Assembly (NCBI GenBank): GCA_905221605.1
Contig: CAJNDS010000025.1
Coordinates: 951,501-1,015,500, forward strand
Length of the DNA: 64,000 bases
Origin: Symbiodinium natans
Taxonomy: Eukaryota; Sar; Dinophyceae; Suessiales; Symbiodiniaceae
Reading direction: 5' to 3'
Shown here: piece after piece, positions 53,120 through 63,672 of the stretch
Position numbering within the stretch: position 1 is the stretch's first letter
Layout of the letters: every line of letters starts with the position of its first letter
Made by a program: the position numbers and the translations under genes
Notes under the pieces: model-generated
Told to the model about the DNA's origin: nothing
Seen by the model: only the letters and a program-made list of their open reading frames with translations
Databases searched by the model: none

Positions 53120-53413
53120 TTTTGGCCTAGATACCTGGCAGCTGTTCGAAGCTCCAGCTCCTCTTTGGCGGCCCTTGCCTTAGTCTCAGATTACTCCCAA
53201 AATACAGGAGATCCCCAAAAGCTCACTTTTCCCAACTCCGATTTCAATGCTTCGGGATCAGCGCTGCTTCGATCACAGCTTTCATCCGAGGAAGCAGCCC
53301 AGCACCAGGCCTGTAAAGTTTTCCCATTTGCCCGCGGAGTCCCTGCCCCTGCTTACTCAGGGGATAGCACATCTGCGAGCTGCAAGTGTCAGTACTGTAG
53401 CCTCATGGCCTAG
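53120..53413 (+). CDS. Candidate long exon, Ser/Ala-rich
   Basis: After ATGCGGTAG one frame is open 97 codons to TAG with a Ser run and a Cys-rich end (CKCQYCSLMA). Another frame is open across half of it. No family recognised. Confidence 0.4.
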   Translation, partial: FWPRYLAAVRSSSSSLAALALVSDYSQNTGDPQKLTFPNSDFNASGSALLRSQLSSEEAAQHQACKVFPFARGVPAPAYSGDSTSASCKCQYCSLMA

Positions 53414-53854
53414 AAGAAACACACTTGTTCCTCGAGGAAACCTTGCCGTCACTGAGTTGAAAGGGACTCGGGGTTAGCGGCTAGGAATGTTCCCACGATA
53501 TGCCACGTCCAGCTCCTCCCTACCCACTGGCCCTCTGAACCCTTCCCCAGCAGCCTGACACAAGGCAAGTCCTTGCACAGCGGAAGACGGAAGCCGAGTT
53601 CCGTGCTGACAGATGCTTGCACTGATTGTGTGGAGATCTTGTAGAACCTTTCGGGGTTTTGGGTTCTTCCGCTACAGCAGAGCCTAGATTTCCGACACCG
53701 AACCCCAAAAGGAGCCCCCGAAGGCCCTTCAAAGGGCTTGATTGAGTGAGGCCTATTGACGGAAAATCTCAGGTTTGGGGTTCAGGAAGAACTTGCAGCT
53801 CTAGGGCTTCCACCTACAGCTATTCCCCGCCGCAATCCCTTCATGCTCTACTAG

Positions 53855-53952
53855 GTAGGCCCTTGGCGCATTTTATATTTTCCCTTGTGGGGTTTAAGCG
53901 GATCATATTCAGGAATATGTAGAAGAGGGGTTTAAGGGCCATCCTACTCAAG
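53855..53952 (+). mobile_element. Family-C introner
   Basis: TAG/GTAGGCCCTTGGCGC left end, AAGGGCCATCCTACTCAAG right end, interior GCGGATCATATTCAGGAATATG. Confidence 0.65.
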
Positions 53953-54084
53953 AGTCAGCTTGAGGCCATACCATGCCACACTTGACACCTGGGCTCGGGC
54001 GTAGAATGGGACATTCACTTCGCATGAGCGTTGGAAGCTCGTCAATCTGAGAACTCTGAGCCCTGAACCTTGGGCGCCTAGCAG

Positions 54085-54197
54085 CTCATCTTGCTCAGAT
54101 GACTCAGATGTCCCGCTTCGTGGCCGTTCCCAACAAGCTCCAGGAAGCCCCAGTCCCTCACCAGCGACGTCAACCTCCTTCCGGACCCCAAGCTTCC
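54085..54197 (+). CDS. Probable exon
   Basis: After GCGCCTAGCAG reads …QMSRFVAVPNKLQEAPVPH… with high third-position GC until a CCCTAAA array. The donor is unclear. Confidence 0.45.
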
Positions 54198-54242
54198 CTA
54201 AACCCTAAACCCTAAACCCTCATCGGGAAACCATGAGGTCAG

Positions 54243-54385
54243 TGGATCCTGGCCAGGAAGCTCCAGGTCCCGAGCCTCGGACGTGAATCACAACTCTCAG
54301 AAACTGTCAGGGTTTGGGGTTTGGGGTTTAGGGTTTAGGGTTTGGGGTTTAGGGTGGCATCCTCAAAGTCCGTTGCTCAAGAAGG
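54243..54385 (+). CDS. Two exons around a 41-nt telomere-like intron
   Basis: 54243-54311 (23 codons, phase 0-0, acceptor GAGGTCAG) and 54353-54385 (11 codons, phase 0-0). The intron 54312-54352 is GTTTGGGG/TTTAGGG units ending TTTAG. A further small exon 54527-54577 (CATCCCCAG … CAG/GTTTGG) follows. Confidence 0.5.
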
Positions 54386-54604
54386 GTTGAGGGTTTAGGG
54401 TTTAGGGGGGTGCGTTGAACCCTTCTATCTAAGTGGCCCCTCCAAATTCCCCCCCCCCCCCGCCCCCGTAGCCAAAAAAATTCTCTCAAACCCTAAACCT
54501 TGATGGCACAGTATCCTCATCCCCAGGCATCGCTTGGAAAATCCCCAAACCCTGTGCCACCCACAAGACTCCTCCAGGTTTGGGGCTTAGGGTTTAGGGT
54601 TTAG

Positions 54605-54890
54605 GGCCCCATGCCCTAACAATCCCTATTACGACCCCAAATACACCAACCCAGCCCGACCAAAAAGGAATTGGAATCTTCGGAGATCCCTTGTTCCCGA
54701 GGAACTCGTGCACGCCTTGGTCCTTGACGTTGTTCGCAGAACCTTTGGACGACGAAACCGCGAGGGTGATCCTGGCCAGAGCGCCTCGTCTGCCAAGACC
54801 CTCAACCCTAAACCCGAAACCCAAACCCTTAACCCTCTCGTTGGGCGATTTTGGGGTTGGGGCATGGGTTGTGGGACGGTGTGAGGCCGA
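54605..54890 (+). CDS. Probable exon, basic protein
   Basis: After a TTTAG border one frame is open about 90 codons: …YYDPKYTNPARPKRNW… then a helix (VPEELVHALVLDVVRRTFG) and Arg-rich stretch. The right border is unclear. Two other frames are partly open. No family recognised. Confidence 0.45.
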
Positions 54891-54918
54891 GGGTCTATTC
54901 AATTTAATCGGAGTCTAG

Positions 54919-55032
54919 GAGACGGCTATCGGCATTTCCACACAGAGGGGGGATGGGTTTTCGGGACACTCGAAGTCCTACTCCACAGATCATCCAAAAC
55001 AGAAAACGCACATCTGGCCCAATCACCCCAGT
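54919..55032 (+). CDS. Candidate exon
   Basis: After GGAGTCTAG reads …GYRHFHTEGGWVFGTLEVLL… to TGA. A minus-strand frame overlaps. Confidence 0.4.
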
Positions 55033-55257
55033 GACGAAGGTTGTGCATCCCACTCTGTGCCAACCCCAAACTAGATGCAGAAACACCCGAAATTGATGCA
55101 TCCGAAAAATCATGATTCCTTCGGGTAGTCACAGATTAAAACGTAAACCCCCTCTACTCTTAGAGGAAGTCTTGAGTAGCTAGATGGAGCACTTTTTGGC
55201 TGAGGGAAGTCAACACCTCTCAGCCTATGTCTGTGAACATGTTCTTTCGATATCTAG

Positions 55258-55351
55258 GCATGTTCTGAGGACATGTTATGTTTTCATATATTTGGGTTTA
55301 AGAGGATCATGTTCAGGAATGTCTTTCAGACGGTTTTAGGGGCCATCCTAG
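55258..55351 (+). mobile_element. Family-C element with GC start
   Basis: Left ATATCTAGGCATG and right GGCCATCCTAGATAT are inverted; interior AGAGGATCATGTTCAGGAATG matches the family. Confidence 0.7.
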
Positions 55352-55500
55352 ATATGCAACTTGGTTTTCGCACCGCCCTCAGAAGTAGAAATGCATGAGG
55401 TCTTCTTTCCGTCCACACGTCTTGATGATCTTCTTACATTCACTTCTTTCCGTTTGCCATTCTGTTCTCGCACGGAGAGTCACGTGACCACATTCTAGGT
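55352..55500 (+). CDS. Probable exon right of the family-C element
   Basis: One frame is open 48 codons (…NLVFAPPSEVEMHEVFFPS…) to TAG. The element end CCATCCTAG would be its acceptor. The phase to the left exon does not fit a simple join. Confidence 0.4.
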
Positions 55501-55627
55501 CTCCTTGAAAGTCACCAACCCCCAAAAATGGGTACCCTTAGTAAACCATGGTTTCCTGGGTTATTGAGGCATTCTAGTTTGAAGCCTAAACCCTAAACCC
55601 TAAACCCCCACCCCCCCCCAGCCTCAG

Positions 55628-55714
55628 GAGATGGCTCAGAACGCCCCTGCCATCTTCACCCGCCAAATCAGCACCTACTCCTGGTTCGGCGTGGGCCCCT
55701 CGATTGCTTCCCCG
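55628..55714 (+). CDS. Probable internal exon
   Basis: 29 codons, phase 0-0, acceptor AGCCTCAG, donor CCG/GTAGTT, 24 of 29 third positions G or C. Reads EMAQNAPAIFTRQISTYSWF and a Gly/Pro/Ser end. No family recognised. Confidence 0.6.
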
Positions 55715-56394
55715 GTAGTTTTTGGTTGCGCTTGGAGGTGTCGAAGTTGTGGGCGACGTCTAAGGATTCCATGCCTCGTTCGCGTCAGTGCTCAGTTTCC
55801 GGTCTGCATGTACTCCTCTTGAGCTCACGGAGACTTTCTTTGTGTGGTGCGAGTTTGCGCACGTGTTTGCTTTGCTTCTCTCTATCTTTATAACTTTGGT
55901 TCGCGTCTTGGTCTGAGAGTCTGATATGTCCGTCCGGGCTTCTGCCGACTCTGTGTTGATATTCGTCCAGTCGTTTCTTTGTATATCCATTTGCCGTTTG
56001 TTTGCATTTATCCAATTCTTCTGACCGACATCCCTTTGTGGGTCCCGTGGTTGCTTCTCCCTGCTAAAGCATGTCGCTCCCTCAACAGACTTCTTTGGCT
56101 CTTCCTCGCAGAGGGTTCCTACACTCAGTTTCGGCCTTAGGGCTTCGGGTTTTGGAGTTTAGGGTTTAGGGTTTGCGGTTTAGGTTCTAGTGCCTGGTAC
56201 GAACTTCTTGCGCACGCGGCGCTGGCGTTTGCACTGGTGTGGGCGTGTTGTTTTGGCTTCTTTCCGCTGCAGCATCCTAGAGTGAGGGCGTCTTCTTTGC
56301 GTCATCATTCATACGGGAGGGCTGTTGAAAAAGCATTCGCGTTTTCAGAGACTTCAATCTAGTACATTCCATCTGTTTGTGGTGACCCTCACAG

Positions 56395-56518
56395 AGGTCC
56401 CCAAAACGATGGTGTGGAGTCTGAAGTTGACTTTCGCAATCTGCTAAAGGCCTCTCTGGGCCCCCTGGAGCAGGAATCTCAGCCCGATTCAAACTACCCT
56501 GGACATGTCCGGCTTAGG
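56395..56518 (+). CDS. Probable exon, acidic
   Basis: Acceptor GACCCTCACAG, donor AGG/GTTTAGGG. 41 codons (…DGVESEVDFRNLLKASLG…). Confidence 0.5.
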
Positions 56519-57062
56519 GTTTAGGGTTTAGGGCCAACACCCCAAAGTTACATCCGCGAGACGTGCCTTGTTCAGCCCACACCGCAGCCTCCGAGGAAAA
56601 GGGTCACTCAGGCTCAAGGACGACACGCGGCTAGTGGTCGCCAGGCGGGGTACAGTTGCTTAGGTTTTGCTGTGAGCTGTCAGTGTCAAGGTTGAGGAAG
56701 AGTAGCCCTAAGCCTAAAGCCTAAGTACCCAACATTGCAAGAGCCAGGGAACAGGGCTTACGCCCCCTTCAGAAGTTTGCGCTTGCGGGAGCAAACCACA
56801 AGCCACGAAGAGCCGAAATAGGAGGCCGCAACCATCCCTGGGCACAATTACGATGAGTCGTTTAATCATAGATACTGAGTTCCTTCTGTTTTCTCAGGGT
56901 TGCACTTTTCAGGTCCTTCTGGTTGGGGGGATGGCGAGGGTTGGGGTCTGTTGGGGATTGCTATCTCGGCCTTGGGTGCTTGTGATTCTTGGTAGCGATG
57001 GTTGGTTCTAGCCATTCATGTAAGGTGAACAATTCAAACTGTGACCTTATCGTTCTTTTCAG

Positions 57063-57140
57063 CGGTATGCAGGCCGCATATTGCTGTTTTTCGCAAAATC
57101 CCTCCAACCCAGAAGACGGCTTAAGCATCCATGCCACACT
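57063..57140 (+). CDS. Probable internal exon, basic
   Basis: 26 codons, phase 0-0, strong acceptor TCGTTCTTTTCAG, donor ACT/GTGTGT. Reads RYAGRILLFFAKSLQPRRRL. Confidence 0.55.
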
Positions 57141-57547
57141 GTGTGTAGGATGTGAACGCGGGCACCTGTCCGCTAAACACCTTGTGCTTACAGTAATCTT
57201 TGCACACGCGCACACTCATCCCACTCCAACGGCCACACCCACATGCCAAAATCATGCCTCCTTTCCCTCCTGACCCCTAGGCCTTCCACGCCCAGCGTTC
57301 CCATTTTCAAAGTATATTATGCTCATAATATTATAGGTATATTCCTCCTTTCCCAGATAGTGAGCCAGTAAGTAGCAAGCCGTTCTTGAGCTGGTCAGGT
57401 CGAGCTTCTTGATCGAGTGGCCCAGGAAGAAGCGCCAGAAGCGGGCGCGAGTACTCCGCTGGAGCACCGGATGCGACGACTTCCTGCCTCTGAATCTTTG
57501 TCGGGTCAAGAGCTGCGAGGTTCCAGGGTTGTGGCTTTGGTTGCTGG

Positions 57548-57548
57548 T

Positions 57549-57612
<64 letters not shown>
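57548..57612. repeat. (TG)n microsatellite
   Basis: About 30 TG units. Explains the Cys-Val and His-Thr frames on the two strands. Confidence 0.97.
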
Positions 57613-57618
<6 letters not shown>

Positions 57619-57931
57619 GATGCGTGAGAGTGTTTTACGTGATGATTGGTCTGTTTTGGGGTTTGCTGACGTGCATTCTGCATCATGGCCTCCCCCTCTG
57701 AAGCCAAGAAGAACCTTCTCCCGCGCTCAGTCTTCAGTACATTGTACATACCCAGTGGCCTAGTGGCTTGTGTATTTCCGTAGTATTCCAAAGCACCCCA
57801 CAGAAGCCACACTCTATTCCTGACATATTCTATGTATATGTGCAAGAATATAGAAATATAACTATACATATATGTATGTATAAAAATACACACAGAGAGA
57901 CTCGCACAGACAGACGGAAAATCGAGGAAAG

Positions 57932-58050
57932 GAGGCTCCCAGAACAGCAAGGGCCTGCGCGCCAAGCGCAACAACGCCTCGCCTCTGGGAGTGCGCTTCA
58001 AGTTCGGCGGGGGCTCGAGGTCGAGCAGGACCTCGCGCGCATGCGGGGGG
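57932..58050 (+). CDS. Probable exon, basic Ser/Arg/Gly-rich
   Basis: One frame has almost every third position G or C (…NSKGLRAKRNNASPLGVRFK…) and reaches a GTTAGG donor. A second frame is also open (helical). Confidence 0.45.
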
Positions 58051-58325
58051 GTTAGGGTCTTAGAGCCTCAAGGGGTTAGGATCTCGAGAGTCGGGGGTCC
58101 CTTCGTCTTGGTGCCTTGAGCTAGGCTCACCATTTTGGGAATACATTTTGGGAGTCCTGATGTGTGGCTAAGGCAACATACAGGAGGAATCTACCAAAAA
58201 AGACCTCTGACCTCTGAGAATTTCGGTGATGTTATGCTGCCTTCTTTGCGGGGTTACAGCTGCCTCACCTCCTTAGGCACAGCCCAGACCCTACTTTGGA
58301 CGTTCATGGGCACTTCTAACCTTGT

Positions 58326-58476
58326 ATTGTAACCGTACTCATAAGCCCACAGCTAAGTCATCTCAGTAGGTTGTAAGTAGACAGTTGCAACGGTACTTAT
58401 AAGCCCCCCTAAGTCTTCTAGGTAGGTTCTAAGTAGACCTCTGCGGGTCATAAGTACCCCTAATGAGCCTCTAAAC
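58326..58476 (+). mobile_element. Degenerate family-B element
   Basis: Repeated GTACTTATAAGCCC…TAGGTTCTAAGTAGAC motifs and an end resembling AGCCTCTAAAC; arms are eroded. Confidence 0.5.
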
Positions 58477-58763
58477 AAAGCCCCGAATGCCACCCAGGGG
58501 TCAGGGGTCTCACTATTCCTCGTCAATCTGCTCAGCCTTAGGTTGGCCAATTTCAACCCCAAACCCTAAACCCTAAACCCTAAACCCCAAACCCTAAACC
58601 CTAAACCCTAAAAACTCTGCCCCAAACCCCAAAAAGCCCAAAAGAGCAGGGTTCTTCAACGCGCTGAGCCCTGAGCCTCTCCACCTTACCCCCCTCCTCT
58701 CCGTCCACCGGAACCTGCCGTTGTTGTTTTGGTTTCTTTAACATGATGTCTTGGGCAGTCTAG

Positions 58764-58821
58764 GTTTAGGGTTTAGGGTTTAGGGTTTAGGGTTTAGGGT
58801 TTAGGGTTTAGGGTTTAGGGC
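58764..58821 (+). repeat. TTTAGGG array
   Basis: Eight perfect units followed by CTACCC repeats and a C run. Confidence 0.95.
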
Positions 58822-58886
58822 TACCCTATCCCTACCCTACCCCACCCCCCCCCCCCCAATCTCTTGCAAAAGGGGCTGCTCTCCAG

Positions 58887-58977
58887 GAGCTTCGACATGG
58901 CCTCGGACTCCGAGAGCATGTGCTTCCTGGCCAACGCGCCTCGCCTCGGCAGAAAATGCTCCCAAGAGGACTTAGAA
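58887..58977 (+). CDS. Probable exon whose donor edge is tandemly duplicated
   Basis: Acceptor GCTCTCCAG, donor GAA/GTACTG. 30 codons with nearly all third positions G/C (SFDMASDSESMCFLANAPRL…). The last 15 nt and the donor recur twice downstream. Confidence 0.55.
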
Positions 58978-59165
58978 GTACTGTAGTAGGGGGCCTTAGT
59001 AGTTTAGGAGAATTGAGGGTTTAGGGTTTAGGTGCCTCAAGAGGACTTAGAAGGAAGTACTGTAGTAGGGGGCCTTAGTAGTTTAGGATAATTGAGGGTT
59101 TAGGGTTTAGGTGCCTCAAGAGGACTTAAAAAGAAGTACTGGTAGGGGCCTTAGTAGTTTTAGGG
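58963..59165 (+). repeat. Three-copy repeat of about 75 bp containing TTTAGGG
   Basis: Each unit reads CAAGAGGACTTAGAA…GTACTGTAG…GGGGCCTTAGTAGTTTAGG…TTGAGGG(TTTAGGG)2…GTGCCT. Units start at about 58963, 59037 and 59115. Confidence 0.85.
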
Positions 59166-60430
59166 TTTGGGGTTGAGGGTTTAGGGTCTAGGGCTTTTGC
59201 ACACGAAACCTTTTAGCCTTTACTATCGCGGCCTTAAGAATTAGAACCTTTAGTTTTTTTTTGGGGGGGGAGGGCGGATACTTAGAGTATATTGTATATA
59301 GGGACCGTTAACTTTTCAAGTGGCCAAGACCCCAGGCGATGCGCCGCAAACGCTGATGCTACTTAGAATTTTGGACGCAGAATTGCTTTTCACAACGGCC
59401 AGTGTGGATGGTACGATGACGAGGCGGCAGCTCAATTATGTTCTTAAGCGCTAAACCCTGAACCTCAACCGGCTGTTTCGAGCACCCGGAGGCTCACAAA
59501 GCATCATCTCCCATGCTTCCAGCACCAGTTCTCGGCATCCGCCTCACGTTGCCCCAAAGCATAGCCCTGCACCCTACCTCAAATGCGCCTGGGCATTCGC
59601 TGAAGCTGCAAAAGCAACCCTCTATCCAAACTCCAATCTACACCCAGGGACTTAATAGAAAAAGCCCCCAGAATCTCGGCATCTAAACTGTCCAGTCACC
59701 TTCGGGTACACCCCGAGAACTCTTGCACCTGAAGATTCGAGGCGATGTGTCGGGCGGCCTGTTACAAGCCCGAGGCTCCTTTCCGAGCTTTCGTAGAAGG
59801 CTTCGGGTTTGGCAACCCTCAACCCTGAACCGAAAGGGCCTCCTTCTTCTTGATGTGGGACTTTGACAGCTTGGGGGAATTTCTTGGGGTCTTGTGCCTG
59901 CAAGACCATGGAATTGAGATGAAAAGAGGAAGGCCCCCAACCCTTTCTGCAAGTAGGAGCTTCCCAAAGATCATCCATTTGCTAGGTGTTCGCGAATAGC
60001 CCCGGGCCCGACAGCCTTCCCGCTTAGGGTTTAGTGTTTATACTGCAAACGATAGGTCCTAAATCACACGCAGGACCCATGACTCAATGACAGGTTTGTG
60101 ACGAGCACCTTGATCCCCAGGGTGTGGTGGATCTTGGTGGGAGCCACGTCTTGACTTAGCAGCACACAGCGGCCTGAACCTAACCCTGAACGCTAGACGC
60201 AGTCCTCCAGGCGAAGCCCCGACGTCATAGCCTGAGCTTCACAATAAGCCTCAGTGCACACAGCCACCCAAACCCACTGAATCCCCACAGGCACCCATCC
60301 AAAACCAAAGAATACCGCACCAAAGCAAAGCCCTCAACCTAGGCCCCTTGTTCCCAGCTCTTGAGACCCTCATAGAACCTCTTTGTTTTTACCCTGGGAA
60401 CCTTCTTAGAGCAATGACTAAGACCCAGAG

Positions 60431-60538
60431 CAGGCCTTTATTCCCTTAATTTCGGGTTTTTTGGTTTTCATTCTAAGCCCCTTTAATCCAAGAAGGGCAC
60501 CCTTGCTATTCCTAGGTTACTCTGTTGGGTCAAGATTT
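60431..60538 (+). mobile_element. Family-D element with GC start
   Basis: Begins GCAGGCCTTTATTCCC (after GACCCAGA) and ends CCTAGGTTACTCTGTTGGGTCAAG. Confidence 0.7.
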
Positions 60539-60572
60539 ACTATTTCTTGTATTCTTTCCTTATGGCCTCCAG

Positions 60573-60839
60573 ACCCGAAGCAGTGCCCCACGCTCCAAGC
60601 AAGGGAGGCGAACCCAGAACCCAAGCCCAAGCAAAAGGAAGGCCGCGCGGAACGCAAAGAACCTCCTGAGCCTCTGCGCCCCCGTGTCCGGCCTGAAGCG
60701 CGCCACCGGGGTTGAGGAAGCGACGTACAGCCATTTGGCAGTGAACGCTGTTGCTTCTGTCATCTTAAGGTGCTCGGGAGGGGTGGATGACCTCTTCGCT
60801 TTCAGGAGAGCACTAAAGCTTTCATTCAATGGTGCTTGA
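60573..60839 (+). CDS. Probable long terminal exon
   Basis: After CTTATGGCCTCCAG, phase 0, an 88-codon frame reaches TGA. Starts Ser/Arg/Lys-rich and ends in a folded-looking part (…YSHLAVNAVASVILRCSGGV…). No family recognised. Confidence 0.5.
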   Translation, partial: TRSSAPRSKQGRRTQNPSPSKRKAARNAKNLLSLCAPVSGLKRATGVEEATYSHLAVNAVASVILRCSGGVDDLFAFRRALKLSFNGA

Positions 60840-60931
60840 GGATATGCTGCTGCCTGCCCTAAGGGCGAAGTTATACCTTCTCGGTCGAGGGCCCAGGAAT
60901 GTAGGGCTGGGTTTCAAAGTGCTTCAGCTTG

Positions 60932-61234
60932 TTTAGGCTGGTATCAAAGACCCTTGTGCATAAAGCGCGCGAGCAAGCTGGAAACTCTGAGATCAGGGCA
61001 GAGTTTAGCGTTCTGAAGTTTCGAGGTTTTCTAGAAGTTAGAGAACAAGGGCCAGGCTTCTCAGCTGAGAACTACAACCTCCCACTGGGCCTCGTATCTG
61101 TTGCAGCATTCCGTCCTTCTGAGCTTCGGGAGTATTGTGGGTCAAAGCAAAGCCTCAGCAGCTCAGACTTCATCCTTCTGCCCTCTGCCCTAGAGCTGCA
61201 AACAGGCGCCCCAAACCCCAAAGTCCATCCCTAA
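60932..61234 (+). CDS. Candidate exon
   Basis: Open about 100 codons to a stop within a CCCTAAA tract; mixed composition (…NSEIRAEFSVLKFRGFLEV…). Confidence 0.4.
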   Translation, partial: FRLVSKTLVHKAREQAGNSEIRAEFSVLKFRGFLEVREQGPGFSAENYNLPLGLVSVAAFRPSELREYCGSKQSLSSSDFILLPSALELQTGAPNPKVHP

Positions 61235-61513
61235 ACCCTAAACCCTAAACCCTAAACCTTCCAAGGCAAGGAGACCAAGGTTGGGCCCGCGGCCCTTCGA
61301 GCCTTCGTCACTTGGAGGGTGTTTGGGGTTTAGGCTTTAGGGTTTAGGGTTGAGGGTTGAGGGTTTCGGGCGGTTTAGGGGCCCCTTTTTGTGGGGCTTT
61401 GTGGGTCCTTTTGAGGCGGTTAGGAGGCCTCGGGAGTTCAGCGCCTAGCCCTCAACAGAAGGCTCCGAGCCCTAACGGGTCTCCTCTGTACTTCTGACAC
61501 ACCTCTTGGGGCA

Positions 61514-61729
61514 TTGCGTGACATTGATGGCACCGAAGCCGATAGCAAAGTAGGGAGTGAGGGAGTGAGCTGTTTGTTTAGGAAGAGAGGAGAGAGGACC
61601 CAACGAGGGCCCCCGAGCTGCGCCTGTCAGTCAGTCCCCTTTGCAAAACTCCTAAAGCCCCCCCGTCTAAGGTTTGGGACCACCTTTTCCACAAAGGGGA
61701 AGGTGAGCCGATGTCCAGGACACTGTTAG
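61514..61729 (+). CDS. Candidate exon
   Basis: Open 71 codons, Arg/Ser/Cys composition, no clear borders. Confidence 0.25.
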   Translation: MRDIDGTEADSKVGSEGVSCLFRKRGERTQRGPPSCACQSVPFAKLLKPPRLRFGTTFSTKGKVSRCPGHC

Positions 61730-61900
61730 GGGTTTAGGGGTTGAGGGGGTCTGAGGAGTTGGGGCTTGCCCTCGAAAGCGCATCATGCCCAATAAGGGTT
61801 TAGGGTCCCAGGGCTGTATGTTGGGGCTGCAAGTAAGCGAGTTCCAAGCGGCCCTTTCACCCTATACCTTGTAAGGGGAGCCTGGAGAGAGGGAGCACAG

Positions 61901-62030
61901 CGAACCATCAACTGTTCCAACTCCTCCGTTCCAAGCCCACCAGCAAGTTCATAGGACAGAAGCGCTGGCTTATTCTGCGGCTGTGTGCGACAAGCGGCCA
62001 GACCATCGTTCTCTTAGGGACAGGACAGTT
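61901..62030 (+). CDS. Probable exon
   Basis: After GGGAGCACAG reads …LFQLLRSKPTSKFIGQKRWL… and a hydrophobic Ile/Val/Leu segment; right border uncertain before a Gly/Cys low-complexity region. Confidence 0.45.
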
Positions 62031-62049
62031 GGGGTGCCGCTGTGTGTGT

Positions 62050-62460
62050 GGTGTCGGTTGCTGGACTGAGCGTTTTTGCTTCGATTGTCTGTTGGCTTGT
62101 TCGTTTGATTGTCTTGTTTGTTATTCGTGGGATGTTGGGATGTTGGGTTGGTTGGATTGTGTTCATTATCTTTCGTGGTTTGTTGTGTTGGGTTGCTTGC
62201 GCGCTTATTAGCTTGCTTGTTTAGTGTTGGGTTGTTTGCGTGTTCGTTTGATTTTGTCATTGATCGTTTGTTGGTTGATTTGATCGTTTATTGGTTGGAT
62301 CGTTTGGTTGGTTGGATTGTTTCTTTATTTCTTTCTTTATTTTTATTGTTGTTTGCTGGCTCGTTTGTTCAGTTGTGCATTCATGTCTTGTTTCCTGGTT
62401 GTTTGTGTTGCAAAGCTGTCTGCGCGTTTGTTTGCATGTTTGACTGCTTGCTTGCTTAGC
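62050..62460. repeat. GTTG/TTGTTT simple-sequence region
   Basis: Long stretch of short TTG, GTTT and GCTTG repeats, strongly T/G skewed. Frames are Cys/Val/Leu-rich or Asn/Thr/Lys-rich on the other strand and not called. Confidence 0.8.
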
Positions 62461-62525
62461 TGAGTGATGTTGTGATTTCTTGCTTGTTAGCAGCGCCGCG
62501 TGACTGCTGGGTTGCTTTTGACAGT

Positions 62526-62810
62526 TTGAGCGCTTGAGCTTTTGGCGGTTTCTTTGCTTGATGCCTCTCGAAGCGTTGACGTCTCATGGCACCTTTCGCT
62601 ATCTTTCGCTGCATTGCTGGTTGAGTGCGCGCTTTTGCTTTTTTAGACGGACAACCGCGGACGGAAGCAAAAAAAACCCGCAGAAACCCTATGAAGAAGT
62701 CTCCCACCAAGGCACGTGCTTCCATTCTGGTCCTGCGGCGCGGAGGAGTGTTCTCTTTGCCAGGGCGTGGCTTCAATGCCACTCGGGATCTGAGGCTTAG
62801 AGGAGCTTAG
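62526..62810 (+). CDS. Candidate coding segments
   Basis: Two possibilities overlap: a hydrophobic frame at about 62530-62645 and an ATG frame at 62691 starting MKKSPTKARASILVLRRGG with 39 codons to TAG. The second has good third-position GC. Confidence 0.35.
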
Positions 62811-63095
62811 GGGGACCGGGGGAGGGGGGGGGGGATGGGGTATTTTGGGATCTGGGTCTAACTAAGTCTCTTTCGGGTTTGTGGGGATGCTTCCTGTTCT
62901 TTTGGCATCGACGAATGAAGGGTTGAAGCCGCTGGGGTTGTTTTGCTTTTGTTGATTGAGAAGAGTGGAGCCTCTAACTGGTCTTGAAGTCTTGAGACGA
63001 TGGTTCAAGATTGGTGGTAAGTTGCAGTTGCGCTTCAGGTATCCCAAGAGTGCTTTTCTTGTGAGTTGTGTGATTGTGTGAATGCGGGCAATGCG

Positions 63096-63329
63096 GGCAA
63101 TGCACTGTTTAAGCTGCGGCCCTTTAGACACAAGGCTATTGTAGGAAGGGGTGGTTGCACAAGGGTTTACGCCGGGCTCCCTCGACAAATCCCACTTCAA
63201 GTCAGTGTTCGCCACTGCCTGCAATCAAGCCCCCATAATCGGCAGGAGTTCTGCAGTAGGTTTAGAATTTCATTCGTGCATCCCGGGATTGTCACAACTG
63301 GTAAAGAGGACGAAATGAAGTGCAAGTGA
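63096..63329 (+). CDS. Candidate exon
   Basis: Open to TGA with basic composition (…RHKAIVGRGGCTRVYAGLPR…). No border evidence. Confidence 0.35.
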   Translation, partial: GNALFKLRPFRHKAIVGRGGCTRVYAGLPRQIPLQVSVRHCLQSSPHNRQEFCSRFRISFVHPGIVTTGKEDEMKCK

Positions 63330-63528
63330 ATGATGCTGGAGGTACACATCCTCTCAGTCAGCTCAGCAGTGGTGCAGCTCCTTCCATTTGAAGGACAATG
63401 TTGTTCTTGCGGGATGCGCTTCGTCAGTAGTGGTGAGTCAGCTCCGTGATGAGAGCATTCACACAAGCATACTGGCTCTTCTCAGGGCAGTTGAGGGTTT
63501 TTTTGGCAAGGGATGGTTGGCGTTATAG

Positions 63529-63672
63529 GGCGCCTTTGAGTCAGTTCTGTTTCATGATCCCCTATGTGACAACCAGGCGCTCCTGGAACCTTCAAGACTG
63601 ACCTATAGAGTCCTTGTTCTGAAGCCAGGTCTGCGCAGTGGCGAGGGGTTGGAGGTGTTCGGGAGGCTCTGA
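63529..63672 (+). CDS. Probable terminal exon
   Basis: After GGCGTTATAG, phase 0, 47 codons to TGA (…LFHDPLCDNQALLEPSRL…). Fold unknown. Confidence 0.45.
   Translation, partial: GAFESVLFHDPLCDNQALLEPSRLTYRVLVLKPGLRSGEGLEVFGRL

Noticed and set aside
54462-54475. CCGTAGCCA, similar to the 5-prime end of the spliced leader
   Set aside because: Nine bases only, followed by a run of A instead of TTTTGGCTCAAG.
57252-58001. Longest open frame in the window (249 codons, minus strand)
   Set aside because: It runs through a (TG)n microsatellite read as His-Thr and joins unrelated parts; no domain, and the length is within chance when low-complexity sequence is included.
62029-62460. Overlapping Cys/Leu-rich and Asn/Thr-rich frames
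   Set aside because: Simple-sequence TTG/GTTT repeats without splice-border or composition support.
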